Source: Prevotella sp. | Lineage (GTDB): Bacteria; Bacteroidota; Bacteroidia; Bacteroidales; Bacteroidaceae | Direction of reading: 5' to 3' | Assembly (NCBI GenBank): GCA_017428925.1 | Contig: JAFRPY010000027.1 | Location: 1 to 46,202, forward strand | Length of the DNA stretch: 46,202 nt | Part shown: one piece after another, positions 7,086 to 17,400 of the stretch | Layout of the letters: each line of letters begins with the position of its first letter | How positions within the stretch are numbered: position 1 is the stretch's first letter | The notes under the pieces: model-generated | Seen by the model: only the letters and a program-made list of their open reading frames with translations | Database searches by the model: none | Told to the model about the DNA's origin: nothing | Position numbers and translations under genes: made by a program

Positions 7086-8570
7086 TTACTTTACTTTCAG
7101 TTTCTTGCCGGCGCGGATGTTTGAGCCCTTAATGCCGTTCAGTTTGCGCAGCTTCTCGACCGTGGTGTTGTTCTTGCGAGCTATTTGCGAGAGCGTCTGA
7201 CCTTCCTTGATGGTAATGCTCTGACTAACCTCGCGCTTAGCCTTGCCCTTGCCTTTCTGACGGCGGGAACTGCGGTCTTCGCGATCGGCCTTGCCCTTAT
7301 GACGACGGTCTTCCCTGGCCAGGCGACGCTCATGGCGCGAGCTTTTGCTGGAAGCAACAGCCGCCCTGCGCTCGTGCCTGCTTACCTGTCGTGGAGCGGT
7401 ATATGTGGTGGCCGTATAGCGCATCACCTCGGGCTTGGCTTCTTCGATAGCCACCTCGGAGCGCTTGGTCAGCAGGGTTTCGGTATTGTAGTTGTAGATG
7501 GAATCCTCGTAGTCGATGAAAGTGTTGACGGCAAGTTCGGGCAAACGTATAATCGACGGGCCGGAAGTGCCATTGACGATGTCGCGACGATACTGGGGAT
7601 TAAGTTCGCGGAGCTCTTCGAGGGAGAGCTGGCAGACGGCAGCCACCTGCTTCAGATGAACGTCGCGGGTGACCATGACGGTATCCGACTTGGCGGGCAG
7701 CTGTGTGCGCATGGGGCAGATGTTGTGCTCGCAATAATAGTTCATGATGTAGTTGGCAGCGATGAATGCCGGCACATATCCGCGTGTTTCCTTTGGGAGG
7801 TAAGGATAGATTTTCCAGTAGTCGCGCTCGCCGCCTGCACGATGAATGGCACGGTTGACGTTCTCTGGACCGCAGTTATAGGCGGCAATGACGAGATTCC
7901 AGTCACCGAAAATCTTGTAGAGGTCGCTAAGGAAGTGGGCAGCGGCATACGACGACTTGATGGGGTCGCGGCGCTCGTCGACGAGTGAGTTCACCGTAAG
8001 CCCATACTGCTTGCCGGTGACGAGCATGAACTGCCAGAGTCCGGCTGCACCAACGCGCGAAGTGGCCTTGGGACTGAGGCCCGACTCGATGACGGGCAGG
8101 TAGCGCAGTTCGAGGGGCATATTATAAGTCTCGAGTGCCTGCTCGAAGATGGGCATGTAGAAATTGCTGGCACCGAGCCAGTAGCCCACAGCCCTGCGCA
8201 TGCGTGAGGCATAGCGGTCGATGAACTTGCGCACCACCTCGTTGTAGGGCATCTCCATGATGGTAGGCATGCGCATGAGGCGCTCCTTGTATACCTCTTC
8301 CGAGAAATAGGGGTTCTCGTCGCGATACGAACAGTCGTCGTCGGGTGTCAGGTACATCTGTGTGTGATAAAGTTTCAGCAGGGAGTCCACCTCGCTGGTC
8401 ATTCCCTCGGGCACCTCGAATACCTCCTGCTGTCCGTTAGGGTCAATCACAGTTATCTCATCGTCTACATTCTGTGCGTTTATCGCCAGGGGCATCGCCG
8501 TAAAAATGCAGATGGGCAGCAGGCTCTTCATGCCTTTGCCAATTTTCCTTATCATATTGTTGTAAATCAT
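7086..8570 (-). CDS. mltD: Membrane-bound lytic murein transglycosylase D-like, SLT + LysM
   Basis: 494 residues from ATG 8570; a GTG at 8603 would add 11 residues, and ATG 8555 is also possible and gives a cleaner signal peptide (LLPICIFTAMPLAINAQ). The SLT domain (about 120-290) has the catalytic Glu in LPVIESGLSP (residue 162 with this start), then GAAGLWQFM and AAYNCGPENVNRAI, all standard for the family. It cleaves the MurNAc-GlcNAc bond of peptidoglycan with 1,6-anhydro product. A very basic Arg/Lys/Ser linker (about 390-450) leads to one C-terminal LysM domain that binds glycan. Located between DUF5683 and Rel/SpoT in the par run. Confidence 0.93.
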   Translation of the reverse strand: MIYNNMIRKIGKGMKSLLPICIFTAMPLAINAQNVDDEITVIDPNGQQEVFEVPEGMTSEVDSLLKLYHTQMYLTPDDDCSYRDENPYFSEEVYKERLMRMPTIMEMPYNEVVRKFIDRYASRMRRAVGYWLGASNFYMPIFEQALETYNMPLELRYLPVIESGLSPKATSRVGAAGLWQFMLVTGKQYGLTVNSLVDERRDPIKSSYAAAHFLSDLYKIFGDWNLVIAAYNCGPENVNRAIHRAGGERDYWKIYPYLPKETRGYVPAFIAANYIMNYYCEHNICPMRTQLPAKSDTVMVTRDVHLKQVAAVCQLSLEELRELNPQYRRDIVNGTSGPSIIRLPELAVNTFIDYEDSIYNYNTETLLTKRSEVAIEEAKPEVMRYTATTYTAPRQVSRHERRAAVASSKSSRHERRLAREDRRHKGKADREDRSSRRQKGKGKAKREVSQSITIKEGQTLSQIARKNNTTVEKLRKLNGIKGSNIRAGKKLKVK

Positions 8571-8612
8571 AATTCGTTTTAACTTGTTCGCTTTAAAATA
8601 CACACCTTGTGG

Positions 8613-9332
8613 TCAGAAACTTATGGAGCACTGCAGCCCGAGTGCCGATGACTTCAGCGGATTGACTGAAGAACGGTCGTTCATGATGGCTGGCTCAACC
8701 CTCAGGGTGATGTCGTCGCTGATGTCGAACTCCGAGAGCGAGGCATCCACGTAGGCGTCAATTACGGAGAGCGCATAGACTCCGATGAGGATGAAGATGC
8801 TCATGTCACGATAGCGGCGGTAATAGTCCTTACGCTTCTTGAACTTGTTCTGCCAGTTTTTCAGTTCGTCGGCATTGTCCGTGTTGATGACATTGCCTAA
8901 GTGCAGAAAACTCTCGTAGCTCTTGGTGTTCGGGTCGTCGTCCATCAGGTCCATATAGGCCTGCGAATAGTCATGATACATCATGTTGTTCCATCGCCAC
9001 GCATAGATACATCCAACGAAACCGCCGTAGATGATGGGAAGTTTCCAGTATTTGCGGTTGTAAATCTGGCCTGCACCCGGAATCACGGCAGCCATCCACA
9101 GCGCCCGCTTGGCACTGGGGCGCCATTTGCTCCAGTCGCGCGGTGTCTTCACCATCTGTATGGTGTCACCCATAAGCGTTCCAATCATCGTGGAGTCGCT
9201 GATGACAGCCATCTCGTCTTCGGTCAGCGTCACAACGCTGTCACCCACCTCTGTCTGGGCTCGGGTACTAACGGTCCACAGCAAAGCACAGGCCACGAAG
9301 AAGTATCTGATGATGTAGCTGAACGTTTTCAA
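8613..9332 (-). CDS. DUF5683 domain membrane protein
   Basis: 239 residues with an N-terminal signal-like segment (YIIRYFFVACALLWTVSTRA). The middle has ALWMAAVIPGAGQIYNRKYW followed by hydrophobic stretches (PIIYGGFVGCIYAW and IFILIGVYALSVIDAYVDA), the pattern of DUF5683. Its function is unknown; the GxGQxYN-like segment is also seen in TM2-type membrane proteins. It sits 17 nt after parB and about 42 nt before the lytic transglycosylase, so it is likely cotranscribed. The C-terminus (DDITLRVEPAI, then SALGLQCSISF) ends in a beta strand with a terminal Phe, like outer-membrane-associated proteins. Confidence 0.82.
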   Translation of the reverse strand: MKTFSYIIRYFFVACALLWTVSTRAQTEVGDSVVTLTEDEMAVISDSTMIGTLMGDTIQMVKTPRDWSKWRPSAKRALWMAAVIPGAGQIYNRKYWKLPIIYGGFVGCIYAWRWNNMMYHDYSQAYMDLMDDDPNTKSYESFLHLGNVINTDNADELKNWQNKFKKRKDYYRRYRDMSIFILIGVYALSVIDAYVDASLSEFDISDDITLRVEPAIMNDRSSVNPLKSSALGLQCSISF

Positions 9333-9349
9333 GATACTACCAATTGTTT

Positions 9350-10243
9350 TTAATTCTCCTTCAGTTTGTCGAACACATTCATGATATGTTCCAGTTCCTC
9401 TTCGTTGTTGAAGGGAATGCTGATTTTACCTTTGCCCCTGTTCGAACAGGTCAGTTGCACCTTGGTGCGGAAAAAGTCGCTCAGCCGGTTCTTCAGCATG
9501 TTGAACTCTTCGGGCATGGGCGTCTTTGCCGTTACCTTCCGCTTGGCCGTCTCAGCATCGTCACCATTGTTCAGACTTTTCACCATTTCCTCAACCTTGC
9601 GTACCGAATATCCGTTTTTCTCGACTTCCTTGAAAAGCTTGATTTGCAGTGCCGGAGAATCGAGCGAGAGCAGTGCACGGGCATGTCCCATGTCGATGGT
9701 TTTGTTCTGCAATGCCATCTGCACCTGGGCGGGCAACTTGAGCAGACGGAGATAGTTGGTGACGGCAGTGCGGCTCTTGCCCACTCGCTCGCTCACCTTC
9801 TCCTGTGTCATTCCTGTAGAATCCATCAGGTGCTGATAAGCCAAGGCTATCTCGATGGCATTCAGGTCTTCGCGCTGAATGTTCTCCACGAGGGCCATCT
9901 CCATCACGTTCTCGTCGTTGATGGTGCGGATATAGGCCGGAATCGACTGCAGCCCTACCATCTGGGAAGCACGCCAACGGCGTTCGCCGGCGATAATCTG
10001 GAACCGGCTGGTGTCCACCTGCCGAAGAGTGATTGGGGTGATGATGCCCAGTTCGCGTATGCTGTTAGCCAATTCCTGCAGGGCCTCGGGGTCGAATTCC
10101 CGGCGAGGCTGATTGGGGTTGGCTTCAATCTGACTCAGTGGAATCTCGTTGATGGTTGACGAGCCCTGCGGCTTCACTTCCTCGGTGGAGATAAGGGCGT
10201 CGAGTCCACGGCCCAGTGCGTTGTATTTCTTATGTACTGCCAC
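9350..10243 (-). CDS. parB: Chromosome-partitioning protein ParB
   Basis: 297 residues with the ParB order: an N-terminal ParA-interacting segment (LGRGLDALIS), the ParB/Sulfiredoxin domain with the CTP-binding motif GERRWRA and ENIQREDLN (about 55-140), a helix-turn-helix (MTQEKVSERVGKSRTAVTNY), and a C-terminal dimerisation region (ISIPFNNEEELEHIMNVFDKL). It is a CTP-dependent clamp that loads at parS and spreads. It lies directly after parA. I found no obvious parS palindrome in the window. Confidence 0.96.
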   Translation of the reverse strand: MAVHKKYNALGRGLDALISTEEVKPQGSSTINEIPLSQIEANPNQPRREFDPEALQELANSIRELGIITPITLRQVDTSRFQIIAGERRWRASQMVGLQSIPAYIRTINDENVMEMALVENIQREDLNAIEIALAYQHLMDSTGMTQEKVSERVGKSRTAVTNYLRLLKLPAQVQMALQNKTIDMGHARALLSLDSPALQIKLFKEVEKNGYSVRKVEEMVKSLNNGDDAETAKRKVTAKTPMPEEFNMLKNRLSDFFRTKVQLTCSNRGKGKISIPFNNEEELEHIMNVFDKLKEN

Positions 10244-10286
10244 GTTTTTTAAAACTTATAATATGACCTTTCGGTGCTTGTTCTGA

Positions 10287-11051
10287 TTAACTGTTTTTAT
10301 TGATGATTTCCTTGGCCAGTGCCAGGTGGTTCTTGCTTCCCGTCGAGTCAGCATCGTAGAGGATGGCCGGCAGTCCGTGGGACGGTGCCTCAGAGAGCTT
10401 CACGTTGCGCTGGATGACGGTCTTGAACACCAGTTCCTGGAAATGGCGCTTCACCTCGTCGTAAATCTGGTTGGCCAAACGCAGGCGCGAGTCGTACATC
10501 GTCAGCAGGAAGCCCTCAATCTCGAGTTTCGGGTTCAGTTTGCTCTTGATGATGCGAATCGTGTTAAGCAGTTTCGAGATGCCCTCCAGGGCGAAATATT
10601 CACACTGCACGGGGATAATCACCGAGTCGGCAGCCGTAAGGGCATTCACCGTGATCAGTCCCAGCGAGGGCGAGCAGTCTATCAATATATAGTCGTAGTC
10701 TTCCTGAATGGGGGCCAGCAAGTTCTTGATCACTTGTTCGCGGTGCTCAATGTTCAGCATCTCAATCTCGGCACCCACCAAATCGATATGGCTCGGGATA
10801 ATGTCTAATCCCTCAATGTCGGTAGTGTACATTGCATTGCGCACGTCGGCATTGTCGATGATACATTCATAAAGCGAACAGTCCACTTCTTTGGTATCCA
10901 CACCCAGTCCGCTCGAGGCATTGGCCTGAGGGTCGGCGTCGATAACGAGGACTTTTTTCTCCAGCGTAGCGAGCGAGGCTGCCAAGTTTATCGTTGTGGT
11001 GGTCTTGCCAACGCCGCCTTTCTGGTTTGCTAAAGCGATAATCTTTCCCAT
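10287..11051 (-). CDS. parA: Chromosome-partitioning ATPase ParA (Soj)
   Basis: 254 residues from ATG 11051. A longer frame from ATG 11111 is rejected because the -7 box lies at 11073-11080, between the two starts, and because ParA proteins begin right before the deviant Walker A. That motif is KGGVGKTTT at residues 11-19, with the signature first Lys. Walker A' (VLVIDADPQANASS) and Walker B (YDYILIDCSPSLG) follow. It is the DNA-binding ATPase partner of ParB for origin segregation. First gene of the parA-parB-DUF5683-mltD-rel run. Confidence 0.96.
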   Translation of the reverse strand: MGKIIALANQKGGVGKTTTTINLAASLATLEKKVLVIDADPQANASSGLGVDTKEVDCSLYECIIDNADVRNAMYTTDIEGLDIIPSHIDLVGAEIEMLNIEHREQVIKNLLAPIQEDYDYILIDCSPSLGLITVNALTAADSVIIPVQCEYFALEGISKLLNTIRIIKSKLNPKLEIEGFLLTMYDSRLRLANQIYDEVKRHFQELVFKTVIQRNVKLSEAPSHGLPAILYDADSTGSKNHLALAKEIINKNS

Positions 11052-11072
11052 ATTACAATCTAAAATAGGCTG

Positions 11073-11080
11073 CAAAGTTA
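11073..11080 (-). promoter_or_regulatory. -7 box of the parA run
   Basis: TAACTTTG on the minus strand, 21 nt before the parA ATG. No clear TTTG is found at the right distance. It is back to back with the surE -7 box (11123-11130), so the 100-bp gap is a divergent promoter region. Confidence 0.5.
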
Positions 11081-11122
11081 CAAATATTCTGTGATAATCG
11101 GTTATTTTCATTCAAAATTTAG

Positions 11123-11130
11123 TATTTTTG
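11123..11130 (+). promoter_or_regulatory. -7 box of surE
   Basis: TATTTTTG, 21 nt before the surE ATG at 11152. It supports that ATG over the upstream TTG at 11128, which lies inside the box. The -33 element is not clear. Confidence 0.5.
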
Positions 11131-11151
11131 CACCCAAAACTTGAAATATTT

Positions 11152-11925
11152 ATGAAAAATAAAAGACCGTTAATACTTATTTCAAATGACGACGGCTATC
11201 AGGCCAAGGGTATCAACTGTCTCGTCGACATGGTGCGCGACCTGGGCGATGTCATCGTCTGTGCACCCGACGGGGGGCGTTCTGGCTATGCCTGTGCCTT
11301 CTCTGCAAAGGATTATCTCCGGCTCGAAAAGGTGAGCGAGGAAGAGGGCGTGCAGGTATGGACTTGTACCGGAACGCCTGTCGACAACCTGAAGATTGCC
11401 CTCAACCGCGTGGTGCCCCGCACGCCCGACATCGTGCTGGCCGGCATCAACCACGGCGACAATGCCTCCGTAAACACCCACTACAGCGGAACCATGGGCG
11501 TTGCCATGGAAGGCTGCATGAAATACATTCCCAGCGTGGCTTTCTCACTCTGCGACTATAGCGAAGACGCCGATTTCGAACCGCTTCGGCCCTACGTCAG
11601 GATGCTCGTGCAGAAAGTGCTGGCCGAGGGTTTGCCCAAGGGTGTTTGCTTGAACGTCAACTTTCCGCTGGTGGAAGCCTACAAGGGTATTAAGGTCTGC
11701 CGCATGGCTTTCGGAACATGGGGCAACGAGGTCGTCAAATGCCACCATCCGCGAGGCTACGACTATTATTGGATGGTGGGCGAATATACCAACGACGAGC
11801 CCGAAGCCGACGATACCGACAACTGGGCGCTCACCCACGGCTATATAGCCATCACGCCCACTCAGATGGACGTCACCAACTACCCCCTGCTGGAAAAGCT
11901 CAAAAATGAGTTTAAAGAAGAATGA
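11152..11925 (+). CDS. surE: 5'/3'-nucleotidase SurE
   Basis: 257 residues from ATG 11152. The metal-binding acidic pair is in ISNDDGY (Asp13-Asp14), followed by GRSGYACAFS, the CTGTPVDNLKIAL and DIVLAGINHGDN motifs typical of SurE, and YSGTMGVAMEG. It dephosphorylates nucleoside monophosphates in the cytosol. It is the first gene of a plus-strand set (surE, lpxB, recX, comF). A hairpin TTCTGCGG/CCGCAGAA (11935-11955) lies between it and lpxB. Confidence 0.96.
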   Translation: MKNKRPLILISNDDGYQAKGINCLVDMVRDLGDVIVCAPDGGRSGYACAFSAKDYLRLEKVSEEEGVQVWTCTGTPVDNLKIALNRVVPRTPDIVLAGINHGDNASVNTHYSGTMGVAMEGCMKYIPSVAFSLCDYSEDADFEPLRPYVRMLVQKVLAEGLPKGVCLNVNFPLVEAYKGIKVCRMAFGTWGNEVVKCHHPRGYDYYWMVGEYTNDEPEADDTDNWALTHGYIAITPTQMDVTNYPLLEKLKNEFKEE

Positions 11926-11934
11926 CGTCAGGTG

Positions 11935-11955
11935 TTCTGCGGTCACACCGCAGAA
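11935..11955 (+). other. Hairpin between surE and lpxB
   Basis: TTCTGCGG (11935-11942) pairs with CCGCAGAA (11948-11955) across 5 nt. No T run follows, so it is not a standard terminator; it may mark RNA processing or partial termination inside the surE-lpxB transcript. Confidence 0.4.
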
Positions 11956-11983
11956 TAAATCCTAATCCAAAAACACGAAAAAA

Positions 11984-13147
11984 ATGAAATACTATCTCAT
12001 CGTTGGCGAGGCTTCTGGCGACCTCCATGCCAGTCATCTCATGCAGTCGTTGAAGGCATACGACAATGAGGCTGAATTCCGTTTCTTTGGCGGCGACCTG
12101 ATGACCGCTGAAGGCGGCACGCGTGTAAAACATTTTCGCGAACTGGCCTATATGGGATTTATTCCCGTGTTCCTCCATCTGCGCACCATCTTCAAGAACA
12201 TGGACCTGTGCAAGAAAGACATCAGCGAATGGCAGCCCAATGCCGTCATTCTAGTCGACTATCCCGGCTTCAACCTTGACATCGCCAAATATGTCCACAA
12301 CCTCAAAAACACTTCTGAAAGACCAAAGGTCTTCTATTATATTTCCCCAAAAATATGGGCATGGAAGGAATACCGCATCAAGCGCATCAAGCGCGACGTC
12401 GACAAGTTGTTCTCCATCCTTCCCTTCGAAGTTCCCTTCTACGAACAGAAACACCACTACCCAATTCACTATGTCGGCAATCCCACAGCTGATGAAGTCA
12501 GGAAATTCCGCAAGGAATACCAAGAGAGTTTTCAAACGTTTTGTAAAAGATATTCATTAAGCAACAAGCCCATCATTGCCCTGCTGGCAGGCAGCCGAAA
12601 ACAGGAAATCAAAGACAATCTGCCCGCCATGATTCAGGCCACCGCCGATCTCACCGCCGACTACCAGTTAATACTCGCCGGGGCCCCCAGCATCGAGCGC
12701 GAATACTACGAACAATATCTGGGCAATGCGCCCGTACATCTGATTGACAATGACACCTATTCGCTACTCTCGCATGCCAAGGCAGCACTCGTCACCAGTG
12801 GCACTGCCACACTCGAGACCGCGCTATTCCAAGTGCCTCAGGTGGTGTGCTACGAAACGCCCGTGCCCCGTCTCATACGTTTTGCCTTCAACCATATCAT
12901 CAAGGTGAAATACATTTCGCTGGTGAACCTCATCGCCGACCGCGAAGTGGTACAGGAACTACTTGCCGACCGCTTCACCGTGGAAAACATCCGCCGCGAA
13001 CTGCGTGCCATCCTCCCCGGTGGCGACAAGCGCGCCCAGATGCTCAACGACTATCGACAAGTTATCGATCTGTTAGGCAACGAATGCGCCCCCGACAACG
13101 CTGCCCGACTAATGACTGAGAAGTATTTGAAAATTAAAAAATTATAA
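11984..13147 (+). CDS. lpxB: Lipid-A-disaccharide synthase
   Basis: 387 residues. It joins UDP-diacylglucosamine and lipid X to make the beta-1,6 disaccharide of lipid A. The start MKYYLIVGEASGDLHASHLM carries the GExSGDxxG-type nucleotide-sugar motif, then FFGGDLMTAEG, the membrane-facing hydrophobic segment around YMGFIPVFLHL, YYISPKIWAWKE, PHYVGNP-like HYVGNPTADE, LLAGSRKQEIKDNLP and SGTATLETALF near the C-terminal GT-B site. Length is normal. It lies 58 bp after surE, a pairing common in Bacteroidetes. Confidence 0.96.
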   Translation: MKYYLIVGEASGDLHASHLMQSLKAYDNEAEFRFFGGDLMTAEGGTRVKHFRELAYMGFIPVFLHLRTIFKNMDLCKKDISEWQPNAVILVDYPGFNLDIAKYVHNLKNTSERPKVFYYISPKIWAWKEYRIKRIKRDVDKLFSILPFEVPFYEQKHHYPIHYVGNPTADEVRKFRKEYQESFQTFCKRYSLSNKPIIALLAGSRKQEIKDNLPAMIQATADLTADYQLILAGAPSIEREYYEQYLGNAPVHLIDNDTYSLLSHAKAALVTSGTATLETALFQVPQVVCYETPVPRLIRFAFNHIIKVKYISLVNLIADREVVQELLADRFTVENIRRELRAILPGGDKRAQMLNDYRQVIDLLGNECAPDNAARLMTEKYLKIKKL

Positions 13148-13203
13148 GATAAAATGGAACACAGAGATACACCTCCTAACTCCTAATTCCTAACTCCAAA
13201 CTC

Positions 13204-13671
13204 ATGAAATCCGAATCCCAAGCACTTGCCGCACTCGCTGCTCTTTGCGCCCGTGGGGAGCATTGTACGCAGGAGATGCTCGATAAAATGGCGCGGTGGG
13301 AATTATCCGACGAGGCACAGGCCCGCATCATGGAACAGCTCACCACCAACCACTACGTCGATGACGAACGCTATACCCGTGCTTTCGTCAACGACAAAAT
13401 CAAGTACAACAAATGGGGAAGGCGGAAAATAGAACAGGCACTGTGGGCAAAGCGCATTCCCAAGGAAATCATCGACAGTGTGCTCGACGGCATCGACGAC
13501 AGCGCATACCTCGACGTCCTTCGTCCCCTACTGATCAGCAAGCGGCGCAGCATCAAGGCTCAGAGTACTTACGAGGAAACCATGAAACTCACGAAATTCG
13601 CCCTCAGCCGCGGCTTCACCTACGACATCATCCGCCAATGCATCGACGGAGCAGACGATTTTGAGCCTTAA
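13204..13671 (+). CDS. recX: Regulatory protein RecX
   Basis: 155 residues, the usual RecX size. It has the three-helix repeats of the family: AALCARGEHCTQEMLDKMARW, then TTNHYVDDERYTRAFVNDKI and the Asn-Lys-Trp-Gly segment KYNKWGRRKIEQALWAKRIP, which is the most conserved part. RecX binds RecA filaments and limits them. recA itself is about 9 kb away on the other strand. Upstream 13165-13200 is a low-complexity CCTAACTCCTAATTCC stretch with no clear promoter. The comF gene starts 14 nt after its stop. Confidence 0.92.
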   Translation: MKSESQALAALAALCARGEHCTQEMLDKMARWELSDEAQARIMEQLTTNHYVDDERYTRAFVNDKIKYNKWGRRKIEQALWAKRIPKEIIDSVLDGIDDSAYLDVLRPLLISKRRSIKAQSTYEETMKLTKFALSRGFTYDIIRQCIDGADDFEP

Positions 13672-13684
13672 CGATAACGATAAT

Positions 13685-14383
13685 ATGACGGTATCCATTT
13701 GGTCGCGGCTGACCGACCTTATTGCGCCCCGCGCCTGTGCAGCTTGCGAGCGACGGCTGGCCATTGGTGAGGAACTGCTGTGTGCCCGTTGCAACCTCCA
13801 CCTGCCACGCACCCACTTTGCTTCATCGCCTACCGACAACCCGCTGGCCCGACGCTTTTGGGGGTTGATGCCTGTAGAGCGTGCCGCCGCGTTGTTCTAT
13901 TACGAGCCCAATTCCGCTGCCTCGCTTGTCATCAAGTCCATGAAATACCACTATCATCCCGAATATGGTGAAATGCTGGGCAAGCTTGCCGCCAAAGAGT
14001 TCTTTCTTCACGGTTTCTTCGAGGGTATCGACGCCATCGTTCCCATTCCATTGGCCCGCCAACGCCAGCACCAGCGCGGCTACAACCAAAGCTATGAGAT
14101 AGCCAAAGGAATCCATAAAGTAACAGGAATCCCCATTGTCGACAATGCCGTCAGGCGAACCTCCTTCAACAAAAGTCAGGCACGATCAACACATCTGGAA
14201 CGCGAAGCTAACGTTGAAAATGCTTTCGAACTAATCTCAGCCGACGTCATCCGCAACCGCAACATCCTTCTCGTCGACGACATCGTCACCACTGGCGCCA
14301 CCATGCGTACCTGCCTCCAGCAACTGCAAAAGGCTCAACCAAAAAATCTCAGCATCCTTTGCCTTGGGTACACAAAGGAGTGA
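13685..14383 (+). CDS. ComF-family phosphoribosyltransferase-like protein
   Basis: 232 residues from ATG 13685; a TTG at 13661 would overlap recX and is not needed. N-terminal zinc-finger Cys pairs (CAACERRL and CARC) are followed by a PRTase fold with VPIPLARQRQHQRGYNQS and the PRPP loop ILLVDDIVTTGATMRTC. ComF proteins are linked to DNA uptake in naturally competent bacteria; here that role is inference. The stop codon falls in a short repeat AGTGATAAGTGATAAGG, directly followed by a GC-rich palindromic element. Confidence 0.9.
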   Translation: MTVSIWSRLTDLIAPRACAACERRLAIGEELLCARCNLHLPRTHFASSPTDNPLARRFWGLMPVERAAALFYYEPNSAASLVIKSMKYHYHPEYGEMLGKLAAKEFFLHGFFEGIDAIVPIPLARQRQHQRGYNQSYEIAKGIHKVTGIPIVDNAVRRTSFNKSQARSTHLEREANVENAFELISADVIRNRNILLVDDIVTTGATMRTCLQQLQKAQPKNLSILCLGYTKE

Positions 14384-14402
14384 TAAGTGATAAGGATAAA
14401 TT

Positions 14403-14435
14403 ACCCCTCCCCTCGGGAGGGGCAGGGGTGGGTTT
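14403..14435. repeat. GC-rich palindromic element between comF and the sensor gene
   Basis: CCCCTCCC (14404-14411) pairs with GGGAGGGG (14415-14422) around CTC, followed by the CAGGGGTGGGTTT tail shared with copies at 24771-24866, 38900-38985 and 43037-43070. It fills the gap between two convergent genes and ends at the stop codon of the hybrid sensor, so it may also help terminate transcription. Confidence 0.75.
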
Positions 14436-17400
14436 CTAATGACCTTCCATAAACTCACGGGGCGACATGCCGTAGACATTCTTGAAAATCTTGGAGAAGG
14501 TGCCAGCGTTGGAGAAACCACAAGCATAGGCCACCTCCGTGATGTTCATACCTTGGTTCGTCAACAAGTTGGCCGCCTGTTTCAAACGGATGTTACGTAC
14601 AAAGTCGTGAGGAGTACTTCCTGTCAGTTCCTTCATCTTTCGGTGGAGGTGTACACGGCTGATACCCACCTCTTCGGCAATCATATCGACGTTAAGGTCA
14701 GAATTCGTAATATTCTTGTTAATGACATTCATCACGCGCTCCAAGAGTTTTTCGTCAGGCGACTTCATCTTCACCTGTTCTACTTTCTGCTCCAGCGGTT
14801 CAGTCTGCTGATATTTCTGTTGCATCAACTTCTGGGAGCGAAGCATATTGACGATGGTGCGCCGCAGGATTTCCATGTTGAACGGCTTCACGATATACGC
14901 ATCGGCTCCCGTCTCCAGGCCCTCAAGTTTGTCTTCTTCACGGTTTTTAGCCGTCAGCAAGATAACAGGAATATGACTGGTGGCGCTGTTGGCCTTAATC
15001 TGTGCACAAAGGGCATTTCCGTCCATTTCGGGCATCATCACGTCCGAAATAATCAAATTGGGCTTGCAATGATATATTACACTCAAGGCTTCGCGCCCGT
15101 TAGTCGCAGTTTTCACGTCATAGTCTGACGAGAGTTCTTTTTCCAGATAATTGCGTATTTCGTCGTCATCTTCAACCACAACGATGGTTGTCTGACTGCC
15201 TGCTGGAATCGTCATCTCTGTCTCGGATGTCTCGGGCAGACTTTCCTCCAGTTCTGTCACTACCGGCTCCGACTCGGGCAAATCGGTAACCATCTCTTCC
15301 GGTTTCAGATGGGCATTACCCAACGGGATATTCACCACAAACTCGCAGCCCTTATCAAGATTATGTACTTTAATGGAGCCATAGTGCAGTTCTACAAGCG
15401 AGCGCGTCAGGTCGAGACCTATACCCGTACCGACGTTGCGGTCGTTGGAAGAGGAAGGATTCTGATAGAACCGCTCGAAAATCTTTTCCTGCTTGTCTTC
15501 TGGTATCTGCTCACCATCGTCACTGATGGCAATAGTGGCCTGATGGTCGTCGTGAGTGACATTAATACATATTTCACCTCCTGTTGGCGTGAACTTAAAG
15601 GCATTCGACAAGATATTGACAACAACTTTGTCGAAATTCTGGCGGTCTATCCAAACAGGTAGATTTTGTGTATCATGGACATAGTTGAGACTGATGCTCC
15701 TCGACTTGGCTTGCTGTTCGAACAAAGAATAGATTTCGCCTACAAACTCCACCAAATCCGTCTCTTGCATACGCATACGCATCATACCCTTGTCAATCTT
15801 TCTCAAATCCATCATCTGGTTGATGAGGTGAAGAATACGCTCGGAATTACGCTTCATGGTCTTATATACGCCTTGCCGATGTGGGTCTTTGTCTTGTTTC
15901 ATCAGCGAGAGCAGAGGCGTGATAATGAGCGTCATCGGCGTACGGATATCATGGCTGATATTCATAAAGAAGCGCAACTTGGCTTCGCCCATTTCTTCAG
16001 CATGCATGTGCTCTTGCAGTCTCAGCCGCGTTTGTTCCTTATGACGGCGATCGGTGATGAAATACCACACGGCAGCTGCCAACAGCAGGAAATAGGCGGC
16101 ATAGGCCCAGGGCGTGCGCCACCATGGTGCTTTCACGACTACGGTGAACTCCCTTTCTGCCGTTTTCTGGTTATTGCGCTCGGCCCTCACTTTAAAATGA
16201 TAGGTGCCCGGCGGCAGATGCGAGATGGTGATTTCGTTGGTTCCTGGCTGAAGCCGGGTGTACTTCTCGCCATTGATGCTGTAATAGTATATTATATGCT
16301 CAGGGTTGTCATAGGTAAGCGTCGAGATTCGCACTGAAAAAGTGTTATCATCATGCTTCACCACGAAACGGTTGGCAGCAAGTACTGTTGTATCACAGAC
16401 CTGATAGTCCAACTCCGACCGGGGGCTGTTAATGGAAGTACCTTCCACAAGGAAATCCACAAGCCTCACCTGAGCTTTCCATTCGTCTGGGGCAATCCTT
16501 TCGGGATGAAACCATGTGATACCGCCCACGCCTCCGAAAACCATTACCACCCGGTTTCCCCTGTCGATTGCTATCGAGGCTCCATCGCTGAACTCATTCG
16601 ACTGCAATCCGTTATCAACGAAGAAACTCTGAGTAAGGCCCGTCTTTGGGTCGTAGCAGCAGAGTCCGTGGTCGGTTCCAATCCAAAGCCTTCCCTTCAA
16701 ATCCTGCTCAATGGAAGAGATGCCGTTGTCGGCAAGTCCTTCTTCTGTAGTTATGGAATGCGACTGGTGCTTCACAAGGTCATAACAGCAAAGACCGTCA
16801 TTAGTACCTACCCAGAGCTTGCCTCCATATTCCTTGACAATGCGAGAAGGAACGCCATAATTCAGGCAATTCTTCCCAAATGTTGAAGTCCAGCTGTTTT
16901 TCTCAATGTCAAGACAACATACGCCCATCGTCGTGGCCGTATAGATGCGCTTGCCGTCGGGCGAAACCGACATCTTCGAAATATAATCGTTGGCAATACT
17001 GTTCACTTTGGGGTTGTCGGGTGCCTGACTTTGCATCGTATAAGCCTTTTTAATACTATTTGTTTGGGTATCAATCCTTAACAAACCCTGGCCCATCGTC
17101 GAAATCCAAAGGTCGCCACCGGCCGTTGTCGCCATAGAAAAGCCACTGGAATTCTGATATTGCGGAAACTTGTGATAACTTCCGCCATTCGCATCAACAT
17201 AGCCGAATCCTTCATCATAGCTACCCACCCAGATGCGTCCTGCAGCATCCTCGACCATGCTCAACACTGTTGATGGGAAGCCATCACCTATAAAATGTTT
17301 CAAAAGGTTCTGGTTACTGTCTAAACAGTACAGACCGTCTTTGTCGGTACCCACCCAGCAACGGCCCTTGCTGTCGATGATGGTGCTGACAACACAGGCC

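Noticed and set aside
10244-10286. parS site next to parB
   Set aside because: No TGTTTCACGTGAAACA-like palindrome was seen here or elsewhere in the window by eye.
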